DNA of 64,000 nucleotides, taken from NCBI GenBank assembly GCA_900073065.1, contig FJOG01000023.1, positions 748,179 through 812,178 of the forward strand. Direction: 5' to 3'. The notes below the pieces were generated by a model, which was given only the letters and a program-made list of their open reading frames with translations, did no database searches and had not been told where the DNA came from. The stretch comes from Phialocephala subalpina. Its lineage: Eukaryota > Ascomycota > Leotiomycetes > Helotiales > Mollisiaceae. The position numbers were made by a program, and so were the translations under genes. Below are positions 23,332-34,825 of the stretch, piece after piece; position 1 is the first letter of the stretch; each line of letters opens with the position of its first letter.

Positions 23332-26210
23332 ATGCCTGAACATCCCCAAGCAAGTGAGGAGGCGGAGGAACCCAGCCCTCTCGAGTACGCGAGGTCCAAT
23401 GGGCTCTCTCGAGATTATCTTGCTGAGCGCCTTGGATTCTCAGACCTTGAGCAGCTGCAGCACGACGTTGACGCCAAGCAGCTAGACTCCTCACATCTCC
23501 GCCAGTTCAATCTTGGCTCCGAGATCAGAGTAGAGGAACGTCTAACTATCTCTAAAGATGCAGCTCTATTACTATCATCAATCAATCGTGAGGAGGCTTC
23601 CGAAGATATCGACTCTCTGGTTGTCTCGATGCTGGAAACGAGGACACTTGGATGGCCGCCAAAGCTTGAGTTGTCCCTGCTGAGAAGCAACCACGAAACA
23701 GATTGCAGAGAGTTTGCCTCAAGGGAGGGTTTTGAAATCAAGCTGCAAGATGTAAAGCTTCCTCTTGAGCTCGTTGACGACGAAAAGAACGAAGGTCTCT
23801 CATGGCCGTCACGATTCTGGGACATGGGACAAGAGACTTTGCAGAAGCTGAAAGCAGAGAAGCTTGCTGTCTCAAAGGACACCTTCATGTTCATCAACGA
23901 TTGCTTGAAGGATGACTGGACCGAGGATGACGCAAAGGCTTTATGGGGTGACGAGCAGAAGTATAAGAAGGTTCGTGGACTCTGTGTTTCTAGCATTGCC
24001 AAACTAAGCATCTATCACAGAATACTGCACTCGAACCCGTCACGCCTCCATTGTCGCCAGGATTCAAGCCACTTCAGCAACCTTACGAGCCATCTCCTTC
24101 CGATCCTGCTTACCAACTTCCGCTTCTCTCCAGTCCCGCATCTCCGACGAAACAGCAGCTCGAAGACATTGAGAAGCTGATATTTGAGCAGGATGTTCCT
24201 ACACCAGTACGAAATTCCCGAGCAATCAAACAACTCGAACCACAATCATCAGACCCCCTACCAGACGAATCATTTGCCAAGCTTGGAGATATCTACAGCC
24301 CTCTCGCATCGCTGGAGAATACGCCACCTTCCATTGAAGTCAAACGCGTCAAGCGTGAAGACTTGAAGGTCGAGGAGACTCTGACACCGGATCGCTCTGG
24401 CATTGCACCTCCCAAATCCGTGCGCTTCAGTGATATCATCGAAGAGCTACAGCTTTACCCCGACAGCCGCGGCTTGACTCCAGCCTGTGAGGACAAGTTT
24501 TTCGAGGAGGCATTCGGTGACGCACTACGAGAAGCAAATCAAAGAGCTGAACAAGAGAAGTTGGTAGCAGCAGATGCAACTGCCAGGGTCGATGTGCCAA
24601 TCATGGATTTCACAAAGGCAGATCCTCCTTGGAAAGATTTTGAAGGGGCTCAGAACCATGGTAAGCTATTGTCATTGCAAATGTCCTTGATTCGGGAGGT
24701 TCTCAGCGAAACACCTCCCAAACTTGTGCACTTCAACCACAAGAGTCTCAATTTGAGGTGGAATCCATGGCCTTCAAATCTTGCAAAAATAGCAGAAGAA
24801 GAGTCTTTTGAAGACGATGATCAGAAATTGAAGGCATTCATAAATGAAATGGAGGCTGGAAATATTATTGACAGTACTAGTCTCACTTGGAAGCAGCCAG
24901 GTCTCAGGGTTCTCAAGGATGATGAAGACGATGACGAGATTGACCCAGGTGTATTTGGGAGAGACACCCCGCTGGATCTCGCCTCCCTGGCCAAGAAGAG
25001 AAAGATGGAGTTGCAAGAAGCCGAAGGAGCGAGAGACGAACCAGCACCAAAGAAGGTGGCCCCTGCCGCTCAGCAGATGCCACCTCCAAAACAATTGCCG
25101 ACAGGAGCCTTTGGAATATACGAAGGTGCAGACGGAAAATTGAAGCGCGTAGACGCTGTACGAGGCGGCGGAGGATCAGAACTACTAGGCGGTGCTTTCT
25201 CGGCGGAGAGTTGTCTTGACAACTTTCTCGAGCTTCGTGGTTCGAAGAAAGCAAAGCTCACAGACAACACCTACTTTGTTACGAAGCCAAATACAGCCCA
25301 ACCTGCACCAACACCTCAGACGCTGCGGACTACAACGCCGCAAATAGGGACCACACAACTGCCGATCCGAAAGTCACCCGTGGTAAAAGCGCCCCCACTA
25401 CCTGCTCCATCGCTTCCAGCAGGGTCAACTATCACCACTATCGTCGTTTCCTCAGCACTGTTGAAACACCGAGCTCTAATCAAGCATCTCGAGCGCCTAC
25501 TACCAGAACTCAACATCATCGAACGTGATTTCACAGCCCACAACACCACGACATGGCTCCTAGGATCCGTGACTCGCTCTCCAATCAAATCTCCCCTAGA
25601 TTCAGAAGCCGATATCATCGTTTCGCCTTCAACGGGAATAGTCATCACCACTCTGCAAAAGATCAAACAAAGGCCACTACCAGGACAGAACAGCAAAAAG
25701 CCAGCCATCAGAGAACGAATCGAGCAAGTAAGCAGTCGATACGAGAAGCTGATCGTCTTTGTCACCGAGGGCAGAGGAGACGAAACTACAATTGGACTGG
25801 ATGACAACGATTGCTCCGCATATAGCGAATTTGGTGGCTTCGCAGCGGGATTCGAGACCTCTATCACCGTACTCTTTGTCGTGGGTGGTGAAGAGACATT
25901 GTCGAAATGGTTAGTGAGTACAATTGTCCAGAATTGTCTCATTGGAGAGTCGAATCTCCTCGCTGAGGAGTCGTATTGGGAATTGTTTCTTCGACGAGCT
26001 GGATTGAATGCTTATGCGGCTCAAACGGTTGTGGCTAATTTGAAGGCACCGGATGGTGTTGATCCTAATAGTCCGACGAAAGCTGGGCAGTTTGGTTTGA
26101 CGGCTTTTGTTGAGATGGGACGGGAGCAAAGGAATGCGAGGTTTGGACCGTTGTGTGGGAGGATGTTGATGGAGAGGGTGTCTGCTATGATTGACGGTAG
26201 ATGGGAGTAA
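23332..26210 (+). CDS. large protein with C-terminal XPF-like and HhH-like region, possible ZIP2/SHOC1 homologue
   Basis: Exons 23332-23970 and 24021-26210 give 942 residues. The N-terminal 660 residues are helical and acidic with disordered P, S and E-rich stretches. From about residue 682 the chain looks like an XPF/ERCC4 nuclease fold: strand TITTIVVSS, helix ALIKHLERLLPEL, strand with the IERDF turn, EADIIVSPSTGIVITTLQKI, then helix RERIEQVSSRYEKLIVFVTEG. The catalytic ERKxxxD of active XPF is absent, GIVITTLQ standing in its place, so the fold would be non-catalytic. Residues 861-942 resemble a helix-hairpin-helix pair (FLRRAGLNAYAAQTVVANL, then GPLCGRMLMERVSAMI). This layout matches ZIP2/SHOC1 meiotic crossover proteins. 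The assignment is structural inference by eye. Confidence 0.6.
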
Positions 26211-26408
26211 AGACATCTTTCGCATTTGTCACAACGACTAGTTTGCAAAGGGAGTGGGCCCTTTCATATTTGCCAATTGTGGCGGGTCTGATGTCAGAGG
26301 ATGTTGATGCAGATTTGCACTGAGGCTTACATTTAGAGTTCATCTTGCTGTACTTGCGCTAGCTTTGAAATTTGAGCTTCCATTTGCAGCAGAGCCGGCT
26401 AAGATAGA

Positions 26409-27840
26409 TCATATACTCCATATCTTCAGAGTATTGTCTGATGCTCGAGATTGTGATGTGACAGATGGTGACGTTTCATCGTGAGAACCTTCGTCGCTAG
26501 AATCTTCACCGGTATCGTTACTCTCATCGCCATCACTATCTTCTTCGAAGTGGGGCCGTCCTCGCTGGCCAGAGCAGGTAGCGACGACGGAACCAGACGG
26601 ATGCATAGCAGTTGAGCCAATGGGATCTGCGTACCCCTTAGTTATAATTTCAAGAATTAGGAAGTTCCTCCTACCATTATGGGCTGCCCATTCCCAGGAC
26701 CTCTTCTGAGCCCCTTCGCTCGTCCCAACGCCTTCCCAAACCCCCACGATACCATCCACACCACCAGCCCAAACCTCCATCCCCTTCTCCCCTTGGAAAA
26801 CATCCACACTCAACCTCTGATTCGTATCTGCCTCTCTCCCCTCTAACCAAGCAACAAGCTTCCCCTCGACCCTAACATCATAAACCAAAACCCCCCTACT
26901 CTTCCTCTCAACCACAAGCAGATACCTCCCACACGGACTCCAAACCGTCTGCGTAACACCCGTTCCTCCTATCCCAGCAATCTCGTCTGCAGCTTCTTTA
27001 ACATTCCAGACAGAAACGGTGCCTCCCGTCCCCTCAGTATCGTAGAGACCTATAGAACGTGTCCATGTTCCTGCTGCTAGTATACCGGTACCGTCTTCTG
27101 AGGATTGTTGGGAGAGGGCGGATGCGATTCCTCGTATGCCGACTCCGCCGCCTTTCATTAGGTGGCGTTTGGAGGGGATGGTTGGCATTCTTGTTATGGG
27201 TCCTTCGCCGTTACGTGATACGTCAAATAGCGAAATCAAGCAATCTGTGCCTGTGAGGAAATGGCCGGGTGAGGACCAGAGAATGGAGGCAGGTGTATGC
27301 CACGCTTCAGTGGTGAGAGAGACGAGGTTGTAGGTCGATACTGCTGTAGCATCGGGCGAGAGGGTATTTGCGAGGCGGATTGGAAAGTCGGTGGGTGCGG
27401 AGAGGTAGAGGGTTGTGCTTGGGTCGGAGAGGTTGAATAGTGGGTAGGGTGCTAGGCAGTTGATTGAGCTTGGGAAGGCGTGCTTTGTGTATGGAGCGAC
27501 TGTCTTGGTTGAGGAGGGGTCATTGAGGAGGTCTGGTGGGAGAATGAAGGATCGGATTGTGTTGTCGGCGCTGGAGGTGAGGAGGGTGGTTCCGTCTGGT
27601 GTCCTGGGATGAGTTAGGTTGATGTTGATGTTACCAGTGGAGAGTTGGGACGAACCATTGAGCTGATTTGAAATAATTAAGCTCTAGGCTTTCGTCTGAA
27701 GAGACATTTCCTCCGCCGCCAGCCTCCCCAGAGGCTTTCTCATAGCCTGTACTCTCGCGCTTCCTTGACTCTGCTATTGTGCCGCAATAGCTGTCGCCGG
27801 TCGACGCTACGAGATTTGGTATTTTGGGGATTTCTTCCAT
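26409..27840 (-). CDS. WD40-repeat protein of the WRAP53/TCAB1-Swt21 type
   Basis: Three exons in transcript order: 27840-27656, 27603-26675 and 26626-26409, giving 443 residues. A short charged leader precedes NYFKSAQWTPDGTTLLTSSA and DNTIRSFILP, the first blade. Further blades include DCLISLFDVSR, GTVSVWNVKEA, TQTVWSPCGRYLLVVERKS and DPIGSTAMHPSGSVVATCSG. The last blade DNTLKIWSI is preceded by an acidic serine-rich insert. The order of blades and the leader fit the WRAP53/Swt21 family, linked to small nuclear RNP and telomerase RNA handling and to splicing. The introns are 48-52 nt. It converges on the ZIP2-like gene with 198 bases between stop codons. Confidence 0.8.
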
Positions 27841-28134
27841 TGCGAACTTTGGCGCTTCATGGCGATGCGTAGATGAGACCTTGCTCGTGGTCTTGAGCCA
27901 ACCGAATGTTCGACCGAGTGTTGTAAACTTTTATGGTGAAGATTGGGAAGAATTTTGCTGTTGTCGAGAACGGAATCTCCCGTCGCCAAAGTCCAAGCTC
28001 CATCCACACTCTTGACCTCATTCCTCGACCACTGGTAGCAACGAGAGACCTTTATCATCATAGTCGCTTCCAGTAAGTCTTGAAATCGGACAATTCGGCT
28101 TCTGCCACTGTTCCCATTGACCTGACGTTTCCAG
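27841..28134. other. promoter region of the WD40 gene and degraded DNA
   Basis: About 290 bases that begin the accessory island. The part next to the WD40 start must contain its promoter. The part before 28135 may derive from a BTB gene copy but is too diverged to align by eye. Confidence 0.4.
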
Positions 28135-28218
28135 GGGCCGGACCTTATGAGTATTTTCTCAGCGCCAGCATCAAAGACGAGGATTTGCCCTGGGACATGA
28201 CCCAAGTGGACTTCTAAA
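28135..28218 (+). pseudogene. C-terminal relic of a BTB-family gene
   Basis: In one plus-strand frame this stretch reads GAGPYEYFLSASIKDEDLPW and then DMTQVDF-stop. That is clearly the same tail as GEGPYKWCFLCADISDEEMP-WDLNELDW of the intact BTB gene at 28809-30202 and GEGPYLTYLLCANIKDEDLP-WDRDEVDW of the copy at 30558-31668. A few residues upstream (IDLTF) may also belong. The rest of the gene is missing, so this is a fragment left by deletion or rearrangement. Confidence 0.65.
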
Positions 28219-28808
28219 GTCGCGGGGCAAAGGAATGATACGGCTTGACTGGGCTTGCGCAGCAAGGACGCGCAATGTAAGCCCGATGTGTCTCTTCTTA
28301 TCCGCATAATTTGAAACTCTACGGCCGAGGAACATACTATGGAATATATTTTGTCCGTTATCACTCTTGTTTTGTTCGTGCGTATCTCTATCACGAGGAG
28401 TTTACTCCTTGGAGCTCAGAATTCGGCTAGTTTTTTGCACTCATCCTTCAGTTGTTGTCGCTGGAAATCCCAGCAAGACGGACCCGAGAATAAAGTAGCC
28501 GAGCCGAGCGGTTTCCAAGGGGCTATAGACCGAGCAAGCGATATAAACCGGACTCCTGTCCAAAACTGCTTTTATTTGGTACTGCTGCGAGTAGCGAGTC
28601 GCTTCCAGAATCCGAGCTTCACAAGAACTACTCGGCGATCAATCGAGTGAAGCCCGCCAATCAGGTTATCAGACCTCAGCGATACTTTTCAAAGTCGCCA
28701 GGTGACGAGGTTTATTGCGTAAGTTCACTGACCTCCCTTGCTCAAACAAATGCTGACAATGAAGCCTTCGCTAATGTAATGCTGTGGAAAGCAATTGAGG
28801 ATCTGAAA

Positions 28809-30202
28809 ATGCCCCCGAAGGGCACAAAGAGACCTCGCAAACGATCTTCAGACGCAGCCACTGGTCCGCCTCCAATTACTTTCGTGTCTCCAGGCTTGCA
28901 GCTTGATGCGCGTCTTCTTGTTTTTGATCAGGAATATCATGTTCACTCGCTGATTCTGAAGCTACACTCGGCTTATTTTCGCCGATATCTGCATTCTGCC
29001 GAAAAGGACGGGGAAGCTGCTTATGCGGCTGCGCAGTTCAAATATGATTATGTCTCGGTCATCGATGAGGATGGAGTTTGGGGGCTTGAGCCTGCAGATA
29101 AAGTAAGTTTGAACAAAACTTGACGAGACGGTCAAGTGACGTGAAGAAGGACGAAGGTCGTTGAAGCACTTTATATCTTCATCTTTTCCTGGACATTCGG
29201 GAGATTACGCTTGGTCGAGATACTGTATTCAATTCGGCAATGATCTTGGAAACTCATCTCTCGAGAAAAATGGCTCCACTCCCGAGGTTGTCTTCATCGC
29301 TGACACTTACATAGGCAGCACCTCCGACTGAAGCGATGATCGCACGAATCTCCCAACCTGACTCCGAGAAGGAAGCTTTTAGAAAGCTCCTATGCGCCAT
29401 GTACAACAGGTAAGTTGACTTCCCCTGAGCTACTACCAGAAGCGGTCATTTGACTCCTGAATAACTCCCGATATGTCTAAAAGAAGTATACTGACTCAAA
29501 GATGTCGGCTTCAGACCTTACAGAATCGAAGACGTTGCAGAACTCGAGACCGTAACCCGCCTCGCAGATTTCTACTGCGCTCTTCCCATCGTCTCCGGGA
29601 CTTTGAGCGGTGCTCTACTCGGGAGCCCAATGCTGAAGCGTGATCCCGACCCGGAGAACCAATCGTATAACGACTTCGCCCGAAAAGCAGGCCGACTGAT
29701 ATTCGTCGCCAAGAAATTACGACATGTGGTTCTGTTTCGTGAATGCTTCATTCATCTCGCTGGAAATCTGCAAGATGAAGAGTACCTTGGCGATGCAATA
29801 CTTCGCCTGAAGGGTGACAAAGAGCTTTGGCTTTTGCTTACGGAAGGCTATGCACGAATGTGCCAGCTGTTGCTCAAGGCACATCAAGCATTCGTTATTT
29901 CGACGGTACAGAGCTATTGGAGTCCTCAACAGCCTTTACCGAAGCTTAGGGATGAGGGGCCAGAAGAGAGCTCGGTTTTCTTTAAGGCTTTGAAAGAGCA
30001 GCTTCAAGGTCAACTCTCGAGAGGAGTTGATGATATGCATCTCAGGAGTCTATATGTCGCGGTTGATAGGCTGATGAGGAGCAATTTGACTCTTGATCAG
30101 ACCGGCTTTCAAGCTGGTGAAGGACCATATAAGTGGTGCTTTTTGTGTGCCGATATCTCGGACGAAGAGATGCCGTGGGACCTGAATGAATTGGACTGGT
30201 AA
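28809..30202 (+). CDS. BTB/POZ-domain protein, intact member of a local family
   Basis: Exons 28809-29102, 29315-29409 and 29515-30202 give 358 residues. The start MPPKGTKRPRKR is basic and matches the starts of the other copies; an earlier in-frame ATG at 28647 is not shared by them. The BTB core follows: ITFVSPGLQLDARLLVFDQE, then YHVHSLILKLHSAYFRRYL, a highly typical POZ signature. Exons 2 and 3 give FRKLLCAMYNRPYRIEDVAE and LADFYCALPIVSGTLSGALL, the helices after the BTB core. The tail ends DEEMPWDLNELDW. Fungal proteins of this type form large lineage-specific families of unknown role; BTB domains mediate dimerisation and sometimes Cullin-3 binding. Intron 1 is unusually long for this window (212 nt). 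Confidence 0.85.
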
Positions 30203-30557
30203 TTGGATGAATTGGATCTGAAGATATGGAGCACGGAGTTCGGCTTCTCCTCCGTGGATGCGATTTGCTTGCTTTCCTGTTCGTTTGTATCCGTGTTTTT
30301 GGGTGGGAAGAAGCAATTCTCCCACCAACAAATAAGACCGCTTTCAGAGATACCCCTCATATTTTCTACATTCGAGATAGAAAAGGTCAAGGTGTATCTA
30401 TGCATCGTGTAGAGAGGCTGGTCACGTGTATATGCAGCTTGCCTTTTGTTTGCTTTACCAACACTCCCCCGCTGTCTTTCATCTAAGAATATTTTCTCTG
30501 AATTACATGCACGTCTTATCGAAACTCTTCACAAGATCTCACTGGTCATCGGAAAAC
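30203..30557. other. intergenic between BTB copies
   Basis: About 355 bases between the intact BTB gene and the broken copy. Only short frames are present; no repeat at the duplication boundary was recognised. Confidence 0.45.
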
Positions 30558-31668
30558 ATGGCTCCAAAATCTACGAACAAGAAGCGAAAAGTTGTCGAAG
30601 ATGCCCTTGACGCTACCTAGAGGCCCATTGTTTTTATTTCGCCAGGTCTACAGCCCGATGTAAGATTCAACGTATTGGGCGTCAAATTTCATTTACATTC
30701 GACCATACTTAAACTATATTCCAATTACTTTAGGGCTTTTCTTGATTCCGCAGATAAAGCAGGCAAGCCGTCTTCACATTCCTTCCGCTATGAGTATACT
30801 TCGGTTGTCGATGTAAAGGGGCTAGACAACACGGATACTGTGGAATGGTCTTTGCAGCCCACAGGAGAGGTATTACAGTTTCCATCTTGCAATCCCTTTA
30901 GCTGATGTGCAATAGTCATTGTCATTCCCTTTTGACGAGAAAGATGCGGCCAAGCTTCGTACCGACGTCGGCATAGCGAGATCTTTGTTCCAGAAACCCA
31001 TCACGGTGATGTACAACAGACCATACACGATCACTTTTTGGACAGAGTTGAGACTTATAACGAGTTTTGCAGACTACTACTGTGCTCTACCCATCCTTTC
31101 AGCGACCCTCAATGGAGCGCTTATTGGGAGCCCACTTTTCCACCTCGATGATGATGGGACAGGAGGGACGCGCTCTGAATTTGGCAACAATGCACATCAA
31201 ATCATACTTATTGCCTTGAAGCTTCGCTACAAAGTACTGTTCAAATAATGCTTTGTTCATGTGATCGGACAATGGTCGTCGCTCAAATCCGAATGGGATT
31301 CGGAACAGCATGCAGAGCTCACACGCCTCGTTACCGAAGAATACGACAGAAATTGCAGAACACAATCGCCACTATGCAGCATGTTCTCCGGGATTCTAGT
31401 AGCTGGCGAGATCAAGTACGGCAAAGAGATGAGTCCGTATCGACCGCCGGCAAGAAGTCCCAACTTCTTCCGAAAACTCTTATCCCCTGGCTTTGCGAAA
31501 AGCGAACCAAGCGAATTGAAGACAAGTCTGAAAGCCGTGATGGTCAACAATCTCGTGTTGGACAAGAGCGGTTGTGGGGCGGGTGAAGGGCCATACCTGA
31601 CGTATTTGCTATGTGCGAATATCAAGGACGAGGACTTACCTTGGGATCGCGACGAGGTTGACTGGTGA
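30558..31668 (+). pseudogene. BTB/POZ paralogue with two in-frame stop codons
   Basis: This copy follows the intact gene over its whole length in one frame, with one intron (about 30870-30915) removed. It begins MAPKSTNKKRKVVEDALDAT, then has TAG at 30618-30620 directly before RPIVFISPGLQPDVRFNVLG. The BTB core continues FHLHSTILKLYSNYFRAFLD. A second stop, TAA at 31246-31248, stands where the paralogue has glutamate in VLFRECFIHL (here VLFK-stop-CFVHV). The frame then runs uninterrupted to IKDEDLPWDRDEVDW. Two point changes and no frameshift suggest recent inactivation. Sequence after both stops is still protein-like, so constraint was lost late. Confidence 0.8.
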
Positions 31669-32071
31669 TTTGAATGTTGGCTTGTTGGCTTTATTAGAAT
31701 CTGATTCTCTGCGGAATCTAGACTATTATCTTGTGTGTATTCTATTAGAGGTTTACTCATCCTCACTACAAATTGAATCCGTCTGGAAACTGAAGCAAAA
31801 ATTTGTTCCTTCATTTGAGTCTAGTGATAGCCATCAACAGAAAGGGCTTAGGAATGGCCGCATGATACCGCGCTTTTCTCGCGTCAACCTCGAGTTTCAT
31901 GCTTGACCACTTCCACACCTGCATTCGCAGTTACCCAAAAACACGACGACTTGCCAATTGACTCAAGGTAGGGTCTTTTTTGTCACTCCTTTGAATGTAT
32001 CAAGTCATTGTAGCATCGTGCTGGCCCATACTTCGCAGCAGAACCCGCCCAATCTCCGCGACCTCGCCGAA
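31669..32071. other. intergenic between BTB copies
   Basis: About 400 bases with no supported gene or repeat. It separates the broken BTB copy from the first truncated copy. Confidence 0.45.
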
Positions 32072-32400
32072 ATGCCCCCTAAAGCGAACAAGAGACGCAG
32101 AACCGACCCAGCTTCAGGAGGAGGAGAGTCGTCTTCCTCTGCGGGTCTGCCAGTTATAGTCTTCACGTCCCTAGGGCTCAAGCTAGATGTTCGCATAAAT
32201 GCCCTTGATCAAGACTATCATGTCCATTCCATAATATTGAAGGTCTTACTCGCACAATCAAGGTCTCGGTAAAAAAATTCCTGCAAACCTTCTGCTAAAC
32301 GCCACCTGCATGCTAACCAGCTGTCATTATCCAGATCGCAAGGAGTTCCACCACATATCAAACCAAATTCAAATATTAGGGCAAGGTTTAAGGTTGGTCA
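32072..32400 (+). pseudogene. truncated BTB-family relic, N-terminal part
   Basis: The frame MPPKANKRRRTD then VIVFTSLGLKLDVRINALDQ and DYHVHSIILK matches the first 57 or so residues of the intact BTB gene. Right after IILK the similarity breaks and the frame stops at 32272. Further on, near 32340-32390, a short stretch TKFKY resembles the AQFKYDY of the intact gene, which hints that the rest decayed rather than being cut off cleanly. The end coordinate is approximate. Confidence 0.6.
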
Positions 32401-32800
32401 CAAGCACAAGAACTGTTAAATGACACACTAATTGGGTATCACTATTTCGAATCGAAAAAGAGACAATGGAGAAGCACTCTCCTTCTCAGGTGACTGCAAT
32501 CGTCTCTTGTTCGAAGCTTTTGGGGGTATTGTGACGAGAATACTGCAATGTACACGCTGTCACATGATGCTTCACGCGTCGCGTTCTTTGCCCGCCAGTG
32601 CACTTCTTGGGTTTAGATGATAGCATCATTACCAATCTTGCTCCTCCCAGAACCTTCTGCTTTCTTGTAGAGCCTTTCAACTCAAGTACCCAAACCTGCT
32701 TGTCGTTTCCTAACATGTGAGCCATACTAATCGTATAATATCCAGGTCGCGATACCTACACGAATACAACTCAATCCCAGCGACCACCTCCCCATCCAAG

Positions 32801-33283
32801 ATGCCTCCCAAAACCTCCAACAAGAGGAAGCGAACTCAATCGAACGTCGCAGAGGCTTCCAGCTCGACATCAACTTCTGCACCGATAGTCTTCACCTCTC
32901 CCGTATTGCAAGCAGACGTCAAGCAGCGTGTTTTCGACGAAGAGTTTCACGTACATTCTCTAATTTTGAAGCTACACTCTGATTACTTTCGCAGATTTTT
33001 GGATAGTCCCGATAAGGAAGAAGCTCCAGCGTCTGCGCAATTCAAGTACAGTTATGCCACAGTTGTTGGCGAAGATGGAACCTGGGCTTTGGAGCCGGCA
33101 TCGAAGGTAGGTCTTGTTCCATCCGAAGCTTCTTCCTTACATCGTCCCCTTATTGTTAGCCTTGCCTACGAGGCCCTCAGCGGTTTTCCCCGCTGGACTA
33201 TTCAGGTTGCATCAAGCGTAATGGAGCTATGCGGTGTTCTAGTGCATCATTTCTTCTTCCAATGCTTTCGAAGTTTCGATTGA
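32801..33283 (+). pseudogene. BTB-family copy reduced to its first exon
   Basis: The frame starts MPPKTSNKRKRTQSNVAEAS and carries a complete-looking BTB core: PIVFTSPVLQADVKQRVFDE, then FHVHSLILKLHSDYFRRFLD, and on to DGTWALEPASK at 33106. A good donor, GTAGGTC, follows exactly where the intact gene has its first intron. The later exons (FRKLLCAMYN, LADFYCALP) cannot be found downstream. The open frame continues to 33283 with an unrelated tail. It may be a fragment, or a short BTB-only protein of 161 residues if expressed unspliced. Confidence 0.6.
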
Positions 33284-33824
33284 TCCTTGACGGATGGAGT
33301 ACGGCGACGAGGATGCCAGGAAAGGACATCTTGACGATGTAGTGTCACTAAGACCGAAGCTTGGCGTCTTGTTTGCATACTTGGGTAGAGGACCAAGAGA
33401 TTGACTTGGATAAAGATTGAGCTCGTTCACGTGTAGCGTGCAGTCTATTGTTATACAAGGATGATGACCTTGTTTTTGTATCCGATTTACGAGTGTCACC
33501 TCCAAAAGGTCGGATTTCTAAGCAATTGCTGCATCACATCAAGTCATTGCCACGCTGACTAGAGTAAAGCAAACTCAAACATCGTCTGTTGCATTCATCT
33601 CGATCTTTCTGCATACCTTTGTCTCATTTAAAACAACGATACAAAGCAAATACTTTGCTGAAATCCTCTTCGCTACTAAATCCTCCACACTGTTTGCACT
33701 ACACGGCCATCTCCACCTTCATCTGCATCAAAGCATTGTATACGAGCAGGAATCGCTCGCCTCGCTTAGACACCGAGGGAAAATCTTGTGATTCTCTCAA
33801 CGTTTCTTCACCTGCATCTGCGTA
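33284..33824. other. intergenic, no supported gene
   Basis: About 540 bases of island DNA without motifs that match any of the local families. Confidence 0.45.
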
Positions 33825-34139
33825 TCAAGACTTAGCTTTCACCCACTCTAAAAAGTCATAAAGAAGCAGTGATCTCACTAGAATGCTGCGAAGCCATTTA
33901 TATGCTTCCGCGGCCTTGTCGAGGTCGTAGCCGATCTCAAGGACCGTGCTATGAAGACCGTAGTTTTCTGGCCGACCAAGCTCTGCCGCGGTCTTGTGTC
34001 TCAGCGTTTTACAAGCTGTCTCTAACAAGGCCAGTCTAGCTTCAATGTTCTTTATGGCTAGACCAACAGGATCTGGAGCTGGTTTCTTGGCCGCTGCTAG
34101 TTTGTCCTTGGCTTGCTTGGCTTTGTCTCCTCCCCCCAT
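33825..34139 (-). CDS. small helical protein, unknown
   Basis: A single frame of 104 residues beginning MGGGDKAKQAKDKLAAAKKP, then two amphipathic helices (GLAIKNIEARLALLETACKT and LHSTVLEIGYDLDKAAEAYK). The composition is regular for a protein, with few rare codons, but there is no known domain. It is not clearly related to the small paralogues at 38.3-39.1 kb. It could be a real orphan gene or a chance frame. Confidence 0.4.
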   Translation of the reverse strand: MGGGDKAKQAKDKLAAAKKPAPDPVGLAIKNIEARLALLETACKTLRHKTAAELGRPENYGLHSTVLEIGYDLDKAAEAYKWLRSILVRSLLLYDFLEWVKAKS

Positions 34140-34825
34140 TTTTCTGCGGAGTTGACGGAATGTATTCTGGTTATTAAGAATGTCGATGTTAGATTTGTCT
34201 GAAACCTAGTGAATGGTTCGAAATACCTGTCCCTGAGTTTTCTTCTAAAGCAAATCAGACTGCACTGGGTATCTTGAGGGATATAATAGAACTTCAAGAC
34301 TCATACCAGAATGTTTGTGGTGACATTATGGAAGATCCAAATATGGTGAGCATCATATGAGTCGTTCTTAGAGCGAATGTATATATTCGTTGTAAAGGAG
34401 TGACGTTCAAATGATTGACAAAGCTCTCGAGCCGTCGGACTGTTATTTTGCAACTGTCAGCATCAGCAAGATCGCACAAGCGCTAGCAGCGACAAGTCCA
34501 ACAGCTCAGGGACAAGCTAGCTTGTGTCTTGGTTTTGTTCGTTTGAAATTGCATACTTAGTTTTACTTGACCAGATTGTTCCTCATCACTTCCCAAATGC
34601 ACTATTTGTACGGAGTTCTTGCCTTGTGAACATAGAGCTGGTTGTATAGCACAGGCTTCGGTGTATCCATCATGAAAAAAGGAATCATAATACTGAAGAG
34701 AATCGCCTCGACATTTTACACAAGAAACATACTTAGAATTATCTACTCTGTGAGTCTGTGTATCCAGCCAGCACACAACAATGTCTACCAAGACCCAGCA
34801 GAAATTGAGTAGATCATACATCTCT
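34140..34825. other. intergenic, no supported gene
   Basis: About 690 bases. A minus-strand frame at 34483-34944 runs into the following pseudogene in another frame and has biased, cysteine-rich composition; it is taken as chance. Confidence 0.45.

Noticed and set aside
28647..28808. Longer start for the intact BTB gene
   Set aside because: The other copies start at the equivalent of 28809 (MPPK/MAPK), and the extra 54 residues have no counterpart.
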